Assembly (NCBI RefSeq): GCF_048544455.1
Contig: NC_133537.1
Coordinates: forward strand, 314,298,238-314,362,237
Source: Silene latifolia
Lineage: Eukaryota > Streptophyta > Magnoliopsida > Caryophyllales > Caryophyllaceae
DNA: 64,000 nucleotides
Direction of reading: 5' to 3'
Below are positions 21,475-34,051 of the stretch, piece after piece. Below the pieces are notes generated by a model. The model had not been told where the DNA came from. It ran no database searches and saw only the letters and a list, made by a program, of their open reading frames with translations. Positions within the stretch are counted from its first letter, which is position 1; every line of letters starts with the position of its first letter. Made by a program: the position numbers and the translations under genes.

Positions 21475-22921
21475 ACTATCTATACTCCTACGTGTATACC
21501 ACCCCATCCAAGTAAAACCTACATCTTCCTCTACATGTTACGTGGTGTGCATGGTGACCATGCATGTTCCCCTTTTTTTTTTTTTTTTTTACAATTTTTA
21601 CATATGTTAAAAAAACTAGTAAAATATTATAAATTTCATAAAATATCTAGATATTTTAATTTATGGGTTATTTTCTTGGAGATAGGTCTAGAAAAAATTC
21701 TACGGGTGAAGTTATTATTAAGTCGGATTCCAATCGAACTATTTTATTCTTATTCTAGGGTCTTACCTATACTAGGTTACTTCGTCTTTCGAATTTTATT
21801 GGGTCAATATCTCCCTCTAGGATAGATTCATTTTATTTGTGTACCTTTTTCGACTTTACTAGATAAAAATTCTTTCCCTTTTCAGATAAAGAATTTTCTC
21901 AAATATATTAAATAATATAATTTTATTTGGGGTATCACATTCTACCCCCCTTAAAATAAGTTTCGTCCTCGAAACTTGGATCATTACCTTATTGGAACAA
22001 ATAAGGGTATCAGATTCGCATTTCTTGTTCTGTTTCCCAAGTTGCTTCTATGTCATCGTGATGTGACCACAAAACCTTTACTAGTGGAATAACTTTGTTT
22101 CGAAGAGCCTTTTCCTTGTGATCTAAAATTTGAATCGGTTTCTCCTCGTAGGTTAAGTCATCCCTAACTCGCACTGGAGGTAAGTTAATGATGTGACTCG
22201 GGTCGGGGATATACTTTCTTAGGAGAGACACATGGAAAACGTCATGGATTCTAGAAAGTTCTATTGGAAGGGATAATCTATAAGCAACACCTCCAACTCG
22301 CTCCACTATCTCAAATGGTCCTATATATCTTGGCCTCAATTTTCTCTGTTTCCCGGATCTAATAACCCCCTTTGTAGGTGATACCTTAAGGAAAACCGAA
22401 TCACCTACTTTGAATTCCACTTGTCGTCTCTTAGGGTCAACATAACTCTTTTGACGACTCTGAGCAATTCTCATTTTCCCTTGTATGAATTTTATCTTAT
22501 CTGTGATCTCTTGAATCAGATCTGGTCCAATGATCCTCGACTCATCAATATCGCTCCAACATATTGGAGATCTACATTTTCTCCCATACAAGGCCTCAAA
22601 ATGAGTCATTCCAATACTAGCATGATAACTATTATATGAAACTCGATCAAGGGCAAATGTTGTTCTCAAGCCCTGAAATTTCAGAACACATGCTCCTAAC
22701 AAATATAGGTTACTTATCCAAGTAATCTTGTTGCTTACACACAAACAAATATGGGTTAAGTTTTTTGTTCCAGAAAGAGCTTATTTGGTGGTATTCATGG
22801 AAACCATAAACATTGCCAAATATATAAAAGTAAACAACCCATTTTTGGTAAGTGTCTTCTTGGTGCAAGCAAACTCTTTTCCAAAGAAATTAAAAGCTTC
22901 ATTCTAAATTTGAATGAGCAA

Positions 22922-22934
22922 ACCATTTTTTTTT

Positions 22935-22977
<43 letters not shown>
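22922..22977. repeat. Long poly(T) tract in the gypsy interior
   Basis: A nearly pure run of more than 50 T, broken by one C, lies between pol remnants of the gypsy fossil. It may mark the poly(A) tail of an old retroposed insertion on the minus strand, or simple slippage. I could not find flanking target duplications. Confidence 0.5.
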
Positions 22978-24352
22978 AAGTGTATAAGGTTTGTTGAAAG
23001 TTTGGAAAGCCATTTTCAAGAGTTAAAATATTTTCGAAATGTTTCGTTCAAAGACGAGTCTTCTTAAGTCACAGTGGATTACACTGTTTTTTTTTTGTAC
23101 TTAATTAGACAATAACCCTAATTTATTGATCTCTTATAACACCATGACTCAATCTATGACATTTTTCATCTTTGATCATCCTTGTGCAATCTTCTTTGAC
23201 AATTAAAGCCCTTGAGCTATAAGAGTAAAACTTAAGAGGCACACAATTAAATAAACAATGAGATTAATTTGACTTAAGGCGTCATCAACACTTAAATAAT
23301 TAACTTGGACCCCAACATCTCTGTTTGTCTATCGGTTTGTGGTTGAAAAGCAGTGCTAAAGTTCAAACGAGTTTCTAGGGCATTCTAGAAACTTTTCCAA
23401 AATTTCGCTAAGGAGTTTGTGTCACGATCCGATACAATGATTTTGGAATTCCCGTATAATCTGCCAACCTCTTTTACATATCTCTTTGTTAACTATTCAA
23501 AGTTCCACGTGGTTTCGGTTGTGAAAAAGTGTGCACTTTTGGTTAGTCGATCTAAATCGCCCATATCTCATTCATTCCTTTTGGTGTCAAAGGTAACATT
23601 TTCTCAAAGTTCACTCCTATCGACTCCCATTTCTACGATGGAATGTCTAAAGGCTGTAAAAGTCGTCCTCGCCTTTGACGTTCAATTTTCGCTTGCTGGC
23701 GGGTTAGACATTTTGCAACGAATTCTAGTGTCTCGTCCTTTCCTATGACCCCATCACATCTATTAAATATTTTTATACATCTAACTTCCTTAAAAGGTGT
23801 ACTAATATAGGGTACATTTGTATTATTTTCTCCTTCTTTCAAAATTTCCACTATTAAGTACACTCATTGCTCTCACAATCATAAAACCGGTCATCATACA
23901 TAATAAGTCAAACTAATTTTTTTTTCTATTTCTATATCTTTTTAAATCTTCTAAACATACAATTTACTAGTTAACTAAATCTAATTTCCTTTATCATCAT
24001 ATTGAATCCCGAATTTCTAACTATGGGTAGGTAAACAACAAAACAGTTACCACTAAGTGCCTCTACTACCACATATGTCCTACAAATAGGGTATTGAATA
24101 CCTATATTACAATTCATGAGAAACTTCGACTATTTTACCTCGTCTCATGTGAACCTCCTTTTTTATTTTATCTATATGAAAATCTAATAGCCTTTCCTAG
24201 TTTGTCCAAGGCACAACATACTTCTGTGTAGAAGCGGTATAGCTTAACTTCTATACTTAAGAATAGACGCACTGAATATTAAGTTCGAACCTATTTCCTC
24301 TCCCTTTTCCTTTATACATTATCACTCTATATAACTTATTTTATTGACTGTA

Positions 24353-24757
24353 TAAATAGACTGTCTACTTATTTACGGTTCCACCGACACTTACTGTTCA
24401 CTGACGCAACAGTACCCACTGGCGCTACAGTAGTACAGTACCCACCGACACTTTTTTTTTCTTTTTTTTTAAAAATATTTTTTTTTCTATAAAACCACAA
24501 AAATTAACCATTTTATCCACTCACTTCATTTACTTCTTATCCATAATCTCATAAAAAAAAAAACATATTCTCTCTAAATTATGGATAAATCATCCGACAA
24601 TTCATCCAATAAATCACCCGATATCTCCTCCGATGAGCTTTATAATTCTGTTACAAAGTCTCTTAATGAAGTGAAGACACTCATTAGCTTGCTAATGATA
24701 CTAATATGTGTATTAGTAGTGGTATTTGCAATAATTATAATTTATATTACGAAATAA
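24353..24757 (+). CDS. Small antisense ORF, tail-anchored 58-aa peptide
   Basis: An ATG at 24581 opens a 58-codon frame ending at 24757, antisense to the surrounding gypsy element. The first 30 residues are polar and serine/aspartate-rich (MDKSSDNSSNKSPDISS). Residues 34-56 are one hydrophobic helix (ISLLMILICVLVVVFAIIIIYI) with a lysine at the C-terminus, a tail-anchored layout. About 230 bp upstream is GTATAAATAGA (24353 onward), a good TATA box, followed by a pyrimidine- and A-rich leader. Extra antisense ORFs encoding membrane segments are known in some plant Ty3/gypsy families, so this may be an element-borne accessory gene. It may also be a chance frame in AT-rich DNA. Confidence 0.4.
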
Positions 24758-26735
24758 ATAATTATTGCTTGTTCTCTCTTTGATCTTATTAATCATGTTA
24801 TTCATCTACATGTTTTGTTTATTTTTAGAAGTTTGATTATCGCCTTAACAACTTGTCAAATAAACTACACATATTAATCATGTTTAAAAAGTTAAAAATA
24901 GGGTAACCTTTTTTTTTTTTTTTTTGGCTTTTATTAGAAATCGAACCTCAGACTTCTTAAACGATCTGAGATTCTCGGACCACTCAAGCTCCATTCCCAA
25001 GTTGACATCTCAACTACAAAATATTACGATATTGTCTTATGCTTATACCGTTTCAACATCGATACTTCAAAACAGTAAATGACCATATCATCTTAACTGA
25101 GCTCTTTCAATTTGGGCTTCATGAAATATTCAAATGTTCCCCAATTAAAACATCATAACTCTAATCCTCAATACTCCACTAATCCACAATTATTACTTAG
25201 TAATCCACATTAATTATGTTCAATACACCTTCACTCACGTCTGCTATTCGATCTATAGATCCATGAAATAATTAATGTAATCACCTGATATCATGATCTT
25301 ATCATTTTATCACAAATTTCACTATCACCAGCATATTACCTAATTACTATAAAAAACAAACAACTTCCAAATTTCAATCCCCAAAATCACAGTCATTCTA
25401 AAATACAAATTAAAACATGAAAATATTTTTATCCTTTTCTTTTACCTCTAAGTAACCCAATGCATGTCAATCTCATTAGCATAATCCAAACGACTTAAGT
25501 ACAACTCTATTATCATCCTAGTCCCCAATCCAAAATATCTTCAAAACTCTAATAAGACTTTGTGACACTCACTAATGACCTCCAAATACATTAATTCAAC
25601 ATTTTCCTTAACTGAAATAATTGTTCACTTCAATAGTTACAAGCCCCTAAAACTTTATATCTTCAAACCTCCAATTTTTTTTTTCTTAACATCCTCAATA
25701 TATAGGAATGAAACCACAATATTTCTAATCCAAACTTTAAAATTCTTCCTCCTTGTGTCTACCATATAAATGCTTCTAAAATTCGAACTCCATAAATGTA
25801 CGTACTTACATTGACTCCATCATACTCGACTCCTTTTTTCTATTCTCTCTTTTCCTATATGCCTCCAACGGTAAGCTTATCCAATCAAATAAAAATCGCG
25901 TTACTCACTTCCTTTCTTTACTCCTAAATCCTGCCTCTTATTTGTCCACAAAATTAGGCACAACCATCTTCTTCCATAACAAATACGACAAACCCCTTTC
26001 TTTTCTTTTACCCGTCAGGATTTCGAAAATCATGATAGCCACTTAACTTAGTTTATCTATGTTCTACGTATATCATTATATCACACCTTCTTAGTTAACA
26101 TAAACTACAAAAAACCATCATTTTCTCGAACTCGCTCGAACATAATATTTCACCATTCCTTTATTGAAAAACATCGACATTTGCTACGTCGCTGTCGTTA
26201 AGTGAATCTAGTGCACTCTACTTTGAACTATATCCATTAATGCTCGACACTAGAAAAATTTATTAACCTCTATAATATTGTAATTTTCATGGTCCGGGAA
26301 TCTAAATGACTAAAGTATAATATCTCTATTTCACTCTGCATTTATGAAACTACTCTGTTTTTCACACATCCTATAATGTCTCTAACCTTTTGACATGACA
26401 GTAAGATTGAACCTATTACTTCTTTATACCTGTTTTTTTTTTCTTTTGTAAGCTATGATCTTAAAAGTGTGCACATATATAGAAAGATATGTCCACAAGG
26501 ACAGTATCAAATAATGCACTAACAATAAATATTAAAAGCACACATAAATAATATCATTAAGTCAAATAAGATAATCACATAAGTTAAAAACAAATAAACA
26601 AGATAAAATCCTATAAGCTGCCCATGATTCCTAGGACGTCTACCCATCTCTCGGTCAATTTATGTTTTTTTTAATCCATATAATTTATTATATAATTTTT
26701 TTTTTATTATTTAGCCTAAGCTCTGATACCACTTT
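24758..26735. other. Gypsy interior without recognisable genes
   Basis: AT-rich sequence between the antisense ORF and the 5' LTR. No domain is recognisable on either strand. It occupies the place of leader and gag in the element. The initiator tRNA-Met primer site lies at its right end. Confidence 0.5.
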
Positions 26736-28316
26736 TGTAACGCCCCGAAAACAACAGGAGTACAAAATGGTATATTTTATTAATAGTAGCGGAAATTACA
26801 GGGCGTTACCGCCGTATTTCCCTATACAGAGAAATACAAGGCTTACATTATTTCCCAGTACAACCAAATATCTAGTAACATGTTTTATTGATAGGTCTAT
26901 CTTATTATGAAACATTATCCTTATTCTATTTCATTGATAGATCTATCTTATTATGAAACATTATCCTTATTCTATTTCCTTGCGTCAACCTCACTCATGC
27001 CCTTCCATGTTTCTTGTACCTGAAAAAAATTAATAAAATGAAGGGTCAACCAACCACCGGTTGAGTATATTTCCCATAACCTCCAACTCAAATTAATATA
27101 ACTCGGGTCATTATTATTGAACAGGGCCACATTACGGAGCCAAGACTCCCTTAGGCTATGCCCTCCTCCGTGTACACAGGATAACCATCTTTTTCTCTTT
27201 TTCTCCTTTTCTCCTTTTCTCTTTTTTTTTTCTTTTTTTTTTCTTTCTTTCTTTTTATCCGGATATAACGGGGCGGAGCCAGTTGCCGAGCCCCCTGCCG
27301 AGCCCACTTCAGAGCTCACATCCATATACACGGGATAAAATAATAATGTGGTCTGGTCCCTTCCAATAATAATGTCCCGGATGATACATTGGCCAAATGT
27401 ACATCTTAGCAATGGTATTTTAACATTAACATTATCATGTGAGCATTATAACGTCAATTATTAACACAAACAGTACCACAGTCATATCTCACGTAAACCA
27501 CATTACATAAAATATATAAGTATAACATAACTTTATCACATAAACAATAATTCACGTACATTATAATATTAGTTGAGTAATTATAACGGTAACATATTTA
27601 CTCATTATATTAACTTAAGACGAAGGGGTAGGAAATATACCTTATGTTTTCTCACTTAAGATGGCAGACTAGATAGCCTTCGTTGTTATTGTGTTTTCAT
27701 GCCAATATTGAGTGCTTTTACTTGCCTTTTATAGGCAGAGTAAGTCGGTTACAATAGTAACCTATCAACTATCTATACTCCTACGTGTATACCACCCCAT
27801 CCAAGTAAAACCTACATCTTCCTTTACATGTTACGTGGTGTGCATGGTGACCATGCATGCTCCCTTTTTTTTTTATTTACAATTTTTACATATGTTAAAA
27901 AAACTAGTAAAATATTATAAATTTCATAAAATATCTAGATATTTTAACTTATGAGTTATTTTCTTGGAGATAGGTCTAGAAAAAATTCTACGGGTGAAGT
28001 TATTATTAAGTCGGATTCCAATCGAACTATTTTATTCTTATTCTAGGGTCTTACCTATACTAGGTTACTACGTCTTTCGAATTTTATTGGGTCAATATCT
28101 CCCTCTAGGATAGATTCATTTCATTTGTGTACCTTTTTCGACTTTACTAGATAAAAATTATTTCCCTTTTCAGATAAAGAATTTTCTCAAATATATTAAA
28201 TAATATAATTTTATTTGGGGTATCACATATTCGTCTTCAATGAGAATTTGTGCTCATTTTATGGATGTGAAACTTTACCTTTCTCGAAAAACAAAGAGAC
28301 TATTTCGGAAGGAAAA

Positions 28317-28415
28317 TGAGTTGGCGCCACCGGTGACACCCAATCTCGACGCCACCCTCTCACATGCAATAAGTGGGGACCCTTTCAATAAAGAATGCAT
28401 ATGAGAGGGTGGCGC
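28317..28415. repeat. Short hairpin repeat
   Basis: CGCCACCCTCTCACATGCA (about 28352-28370) and TGCATATGAGAGGGTGGCG (28397-28415) form an imperfect inverted repeat around a roughly 25-bp loop. It may be the remnant of a small foldback element. Its right arm serves as the target of the next element. Confidence 0.45.
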
Positions 28416-29281
28416 CAATGTTGTTAAAATCGCGATCCGGATCGTAGAATCGTACGATTCTACGATCCAAAAATAGATAAATGATCCAAATCGCTCATAG
28501 GATCGTTATGGGGTAGAATCGGTCAGAATCGGTCAAAATCGTAGAATCGTTGTACACTCGTACGATTCTATGTTTTTCCTATAATAAATGCCTTTTTATG
28601 TAATGGGCCAATGGTTCACATGTTCTTACAACTTTTTAAGGCCTATTACACTCTTAATTCCCTTTCTTTCATTGACTTATGTGGCCACTTAGTTATGTAA
28701 CTCATTTGACTAACAAAAATAAGAAAAATAAAGTAAAAACGACATAAAAATAAGCCCGAACTAAACTGGTAAACCCAACTTCCTAATTTTATTTCTTTTG
28801 ACAAATACCCACGAACCCTAACTCCCAATTTAACATTCAACAATCTGCTATAATTACCCATCACCAATGAACCCTAAATAAGTTTTGATGACTAGTGTTG
28901 AATTAGTATGTTGTCCGAGACTTCAATTGTCCTTGTCACTATGTTTTCAACAATAAGCTTTGATAACTAGTGTTGATATTAGTATCTTGTCCGAGACTAT
29001 AATTGTCCCGTTCACTATTTTTTCAACATTTTGGTCCTTAGTTGCCGTAACACTAGCAGTGGCGACATTACCGGTTGAATTATCAACTCTTTTATTCAAA
29101 AACACTATGGTGGCTTTTATATAATTATATAATTAATACTTCATTTATGTTATTTTATAGTTAATTTACATATTTGTGAGATCCCTTCCATCAATCATGC
29201 CTAAACTAGCGAGAATCGTAGAATCGTCCGATCTCACTGAACCCGAACGATTCAAAATAGAATGCCGATCCTGACAATATT
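28416..29281. mobile_element. MULE-like non-autonomous element
   Basis: The ends AATGTTGTTAAAATCG (left) and the complement of AATATTGTCAGGATCG (right) are degenerate inverted repeats. Both continue into GTAGAATCGTNCGAT-type sequence. GGGTGGCGC is present on both sides (28407-28415 and 29282-29290), a perfect 9-bp duplication that fits Mutator-like transposition. The left subterminal region holds palindromic GTAGAATCGTACGATTCTAC. No transposase. The 9-bp match lies in a sequence that is itself part of a hairpin, so coincidence is not fully excluded. Confidence 0.55.
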
Positions 29282-29305
29282 GGGTGGCGCTCTATCATTA
29301 TTTTG

Positions 29306-32300
29306 GAATGTATTAGGAATATAAGATTTATATGATTCCGTAATCTTAGTGTTACTATCATTATGTTATTTAGTTACGATATCCTAGCCTAATTTGTGGG
29401 ATATGGTTATTCTTGTAACTATATAAGGCTATTCAAGCCAATGCTAATATCATCAGTTATTCCCCTCCTATCTCCTTAACATGGTATCAAGGATCTCTTT
29501 CCTCACAAATTTTTTAACCTAAAATTTTTCCACCACGAAGATCCTTCGTTCCGTCACCATGACTGGTGATGCCGACACCTCTACACCAAAAATCGATCCT
29601 CTTAGTCCCTATTAACTCGGTTCACATGATGTTCCGAGTGCAAAAATTTCCAATATTGTTCTTCGTCGTGACAATTACAACGCTTGGCAACGTTCCATGA
29701 CCTTCTCTCTAAAAGCTCGTCGCAAGTTTGGATTCGTCGATGGTACCATAAAAAAACCCACCGATGCATTCGAACTCGACAACTGGGTTGTGGTTAATTG
29801 TACTCTAATCCAATGGATTCGAAATACGATAGATCTCGCTTTTCTCGACAACATCTCATATCCCGACGACGCCTCTGTATTGTGGTCCGAAATTAAGTCA
29901 CAATACGCCGTTGTTGATGGCACGATGATACATAATCTCAAAACTCAATTGCATAACTGTGTTCAAACGAAGGGAATGGATGTCACTACATACTTTGGGA
30001 AGTTGAAGACGCTCTGGGACTCGATTGCCAAACACGAACCACTATTCGCTTGCCGCTATGGTAAGTGTTAGTGCAACATCGGCACGGCTGCTCTTCAATG
30101 CCAGGATAATGAACGCTTGCATCAGTTCTTTATGGGTCTCGATCGAACTCTCTACGGTAATATCCGATCCTCTCAATTTCAATTGGACCCCTTGCCTGCT
30201 CTTAGTCGCGCATATAATCTTGTTCTCCAAGAAGAGCGACTACGACTTGAGACACAACCCGATGTGTCTGAAGTCTCCATCTTTGCTACTCTTCCCGCTA
30301 ACAATGATTGGCGTGCTATTCGAGACAAAGAGCGTGCTGAACGCCGTATTCTGTTCTGCTCCTCCTGTGAAACCCGCGGGCACGATGCTTCGAAGTGCTT
30401 CTTCAAGTCTATGCGTTTCCCCGACTGGTGGGGCGATAGGCCTCGCACTTTTGCTGATTACAAGCGTTATCGTATTCGGCAGGCTCGTGGCTCGAATTCC
30501 ACTCATGATGGAGGCTCGGGTTCGTCTGCTACAACGAGCACCAATACCCCTGTTGCCTCGACTGTTCATGCGAATGCAGTCGTGACCACTGCATCTGCTC
30601 ATTCCCTTCTTTCCTCGGATCGTCTTAGCGGTATGTATAATTGGATAATCGATACGGGGCCCTCAAATCATGTTACTGGTTCTTTGTCTCTTTTGACAAA
30701 TCAAACACCAATTCCAGGCCGAACAGTTGGGCTTCCTAATGGCCAACAAGTTGAGTCTTCTGTTATGGGCTCCATTTATATTAATGAGTCCCTCGTCCTT
30801 CACTGTATTTTATTTGTTCCGAATCTCACGTGCAATTTAATGTCTGTTTCCCAACTTATTTTGCATTCTAATTTGTCTTTTGTGTTTGCTAAGACCTCTT
30901 GTCTTATTCAGGACTCTTCCTCGAGGAAGACGATTGGAGCAGGTGAGCTAAGGGACGGACTATTTTGGATTCAGGCGGGGGAGAAACCACTGGCAGTTAA
31001 TTCGGTGTCGGGAAAGGAGACATTTGAGCTATGGCACAAGCGACTTGGACATCCGTCACATAAAGTGGTCAAGACTATTCCCTCTTTTAATAGTTTAATT
31101 TCCAATAAAGATATTATTTGTGATGCCTGTCATTTGGCTAAAAAACATCGGGACAGTTTTGATTTAAATTATAAGCGTGCATCGGACTTTTTTGAGTTAA
31201 TCCATTGTGATCTTTGGGGACCATATCGTCTTGCTTCCTCATGTGGTGCGAAATATTTTTTAACAATATTGGATGATTATTCTCGTGCAACATGGGTCTA
31301 TTTACTACTAGATAAAACCGAGGTCACTGACATGTTTATGAGTTTTATTAATCTGGTTAAAACTCAATTTTCTAAATCTCTTAAAACCGTCCGAAGCGAT
31401 AATGGGACAGAGTTCAATAGCATGGCCGGGTATTTCTTTCATAATGGCATTAAATTTGAAACCTCTTGTGTCGGTACCCCGCAGTAAAATGGGCGGGTCG
31501 AACGTAAATATATACATCTTTTAAATGTTGCTCGTGCCCTTCGTTTTCAGTCTAATTTACCTAAGTCTTTTTGGGGCGAATGTGTCCTATCTGCTTCTTA
31601 CTTGATTAATAGGACACCGACTCCATTACTGAATAACTTGACACCATACGAGTGCCTCTATGGTGTTGCTCCTTCTTATTCCAATTTGCGTGTTTTCGGG
31701 TGTTTAGCTTATGCACACAACCAAAATACCAATGGTGACAAGTTTGAAAAGAGGAGTCGAAAGAGTGTTTTTGTTGGGTATCCGGGGAGTAAAAAGGGTT
31801 GGAAACTTTACGATCTTGAAACCGATTCCTTCTATGTCAGTCGTGATGTTATTTTCCATGAAGGTCATTTTCCTTTTGCTAATAATACCCGTTTGAACAA
31901 CTCGCCACCCGACTCCACCTTTGATGATCCTTTAACCCTTGAGCCTTTTAATGGGTCGGCTGAAATTCCCACGGTTACAGTAGATACGGGTCCAACCACT
32001 GCCACCGCGGGTCCAATTACTGATGACTCTACTGCCGGTCCCACACCCACGGCTGCTACAACGGATCCAGGTCCACCCACTGCCACCCCATCTGCTGCTG
32101 CTCCTTCCACTTCCTCGGTTGATGACATGGGTCGAGGTCGCCGGACAAAATTTCCTAATTCTCGTCTCTCTGGATATGTGCTCGACACCGTCAATAGTCC
32201 GTCCCCTTCCTCAAGCCCACCTAGCTCTCCGACGTCCTCCTCAGGTACATCCTACTCCTTAGCTAATTATGTTAATTGCACCTTATTTTCAGCCAAACAA

Positions 32301-34051
32301 CGCGCGTTTCTTGCAGCCGTGACTTCTGGTGTTGAACCTCCGTCTTTCAAAGAAGCTATATGTGATCCGGATTGGTGTGATGCGATGAAACATGAAATAG
32401 ATGCTCTTGAGAGGAATGATACTTGGGAATTGACAGACTTGCCATCCGACAAGAAAGCTCTTGGATGTCGATGGGTGTATAAAATCAAATACTAATCTGA
32501 TGGTACTATTGAACGCCTCAAGGCTCGTCTCGTTGTCTTCGGAAATCATCAGGTCGAGGGTCTCGACTATGGCGAGACTTTTGCTCCGGTTGTCAAAATG
32601 GGTATGATTCGTGCTTTTCTTGCTATAGCTGCTATTCATAAATGGGAGCTACACCAAATGGACGTTCATAATGCTTTCTTACATGGCGATTTAAATGAAG
32701 AAGTGTATATGCGCTTGCCTCCCGGTTTTAGTCACGGTAAAGAAGGTAAGGTTTGTCGTCTCAAGAAATCTCTTTATGGCCTCCGGCAAGCCCCGCGGTG
32801 CTGGTTTGCTAAACTTACTTCTGCCCTCAAGTCCTATGGCTTCACCCAGTCTTACTCCGATTACTCATTGTTTTATTACTTGCATGGAGAAGTCCGCTTA
32901 TTCATTCTTATTTACGTTGACGATTTAGTTATTGCTGGTAACGATTCTTCCGCTGTTGCAAAATTTAAGGAATATTTGGGGAATTGTTTCAACATGAAGG
33001 ATCTCGGTGTCTTGAAATATTTTTTGGGCCTTGAGATATCTCGCAGCAATGAAGGCATTTATGTTTCCCAACGCAAATATGCTCTCGACATTATCTCTGA
33101 CACGGGCTTACTCGGGTCCAAACTCGCTACTACTCCAATCGAGCAACATCACAAGTTACTTGATGCTACGGGTGATTTTCTTCAAGATCCTGAATCCTAT
33201 CGTCGTCTCGTCGGCCGGTTAGTTTATCTCTCAGTCACCCATCCTGACTTGTCTTATGTTGTTCACATCCTTTCGCATTTTATGCGTCAACCACGTACTG
33301 ATCATATGGATGCTGCTATGCGCGTGGTGCGCTATCTCAAGGGCAGTCCGGGTCAAGGCATTTTATTACGATCCGATAGTGACTTAACCATTACCGACTG
33401 GTGTGACTCCGACTGGGGAACTTGCGCGATGACCCGTCGTTCTGTGACAGGGTGGTACATTTTTCTTGGCGGCTCTCCTATTTCATGGAAAACGCGTCGT
33501 CAACACACCGTCTCATTGTCATCAGCAGAGGCCGAGTATCGCTCTATGGCAAATATTGTTTGCGAGTTGAAATGGTTGAAAGGGCTCCTCACCACTTTCG
33601 GCATTACCTTGTCTCGGCCCATGGCCGTTTTCTCCGATAGTGCTTCCGCTCTTCAACTTGCAAGTAATCCCGTCTTTCACGAACGCACGAAACACATTGA
33701 AATTGATTGTCACTTTGTGCGTGATGCCATTACCGAAGGTCTCATTGTTACATCTCATGTTTCTACCAAAGATCAATTAGCGGACATTCTTACCAAAGCA
33801 TTGGGCGCTTCACAGTTTCTTGCTCTTCTTCGCAAGCTGGGCACTCTTGATCTTCATGCTCCAGCTTAAGGGGGGTATTAGGAATATAAGATTTATATGA
33901 TTCCGTAATCTTATTGTTACTATCATTATGTTATTTAGTTACGATATCCTAGCCTAATTTGTGGGATATGGTTATTTTTGTAACTATATAAGGCTATTCA
34001 AGCCAATGCTAATATCATTAGTTATTCCCCTCATATCTCCTTAACAGAATG
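29306..34051 (+). mobile_element. Ty1/copia LTR retrotransposon, young fossil
   Basis: Two 171-bp LTRs (29311-29481 and 33876-34046), TATTAGGAA...TTAACA, differ at four positions by my count. They are flanked by the 5-bp duplication GAATG (29306-29310, 34047-34051). The primer-binding site TGGTATCA starts at 29482, and a polypurine tract CTTAAGGGGGG lies at 33865-33875. Between them, in copia order, are gag with a zinc knuckle CSSCETRGHDASKC (about 30.36 kb), a protease motif DTGPSNH (about 30.65 kb), integrase (about 31.0-31.7 kb, FLTILDDYSRATWVY), reverse transcriptase (about 32.4-33.0 kb, YVDDLVIAGN) and RNase H (about 33.4-33.7 kb, SLSSAEAEYR). It is nearly full length but broken by about three or four interruptions. 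At plant substitution rates of 0.7-1.3 per 10^8 per year, 2.3% LTR divergence implies roughly 1-2 million years. The Ale/Retrofit clade is tentative. Confidence 0.93.

Larger units (their letters stand above)
18083..28227 (-). mobile_element. Ty3/gypsy LTR retrotransposon, Tekay/Del-like, fossil
   Basis: This 10.1-kb element is on the minus strand and flanked by a 5-bp duplication TATTC (18078-18082 and 28228-28232). Its 5' LTR is 26736-28227 (1492 bp). Its 3' LTR is 18083-21939, about 1.43 kb once a nested solo LTR is removed. Both start TGTAACGCCCC and end GGTATCACA. The primer-binding site TGGTATCAGAGC (complement of about 26720-26731) fits initiator tRNA-Met. A polypurine tract lies at about 21941-21956. 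The 4.8-kb interior keeps only remnants of pol: the integrase C-terminal region at 22010-22744 (GRKCRSP, RPRYIGPFEI, chromodomain-like WETEQEMR) and weaker integrase traces at about 23300-23600. It is heavily broken. LTR differences of roughly 2-3% by eye suggest insertion around one to two million years ago. Confidence 0.9.
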
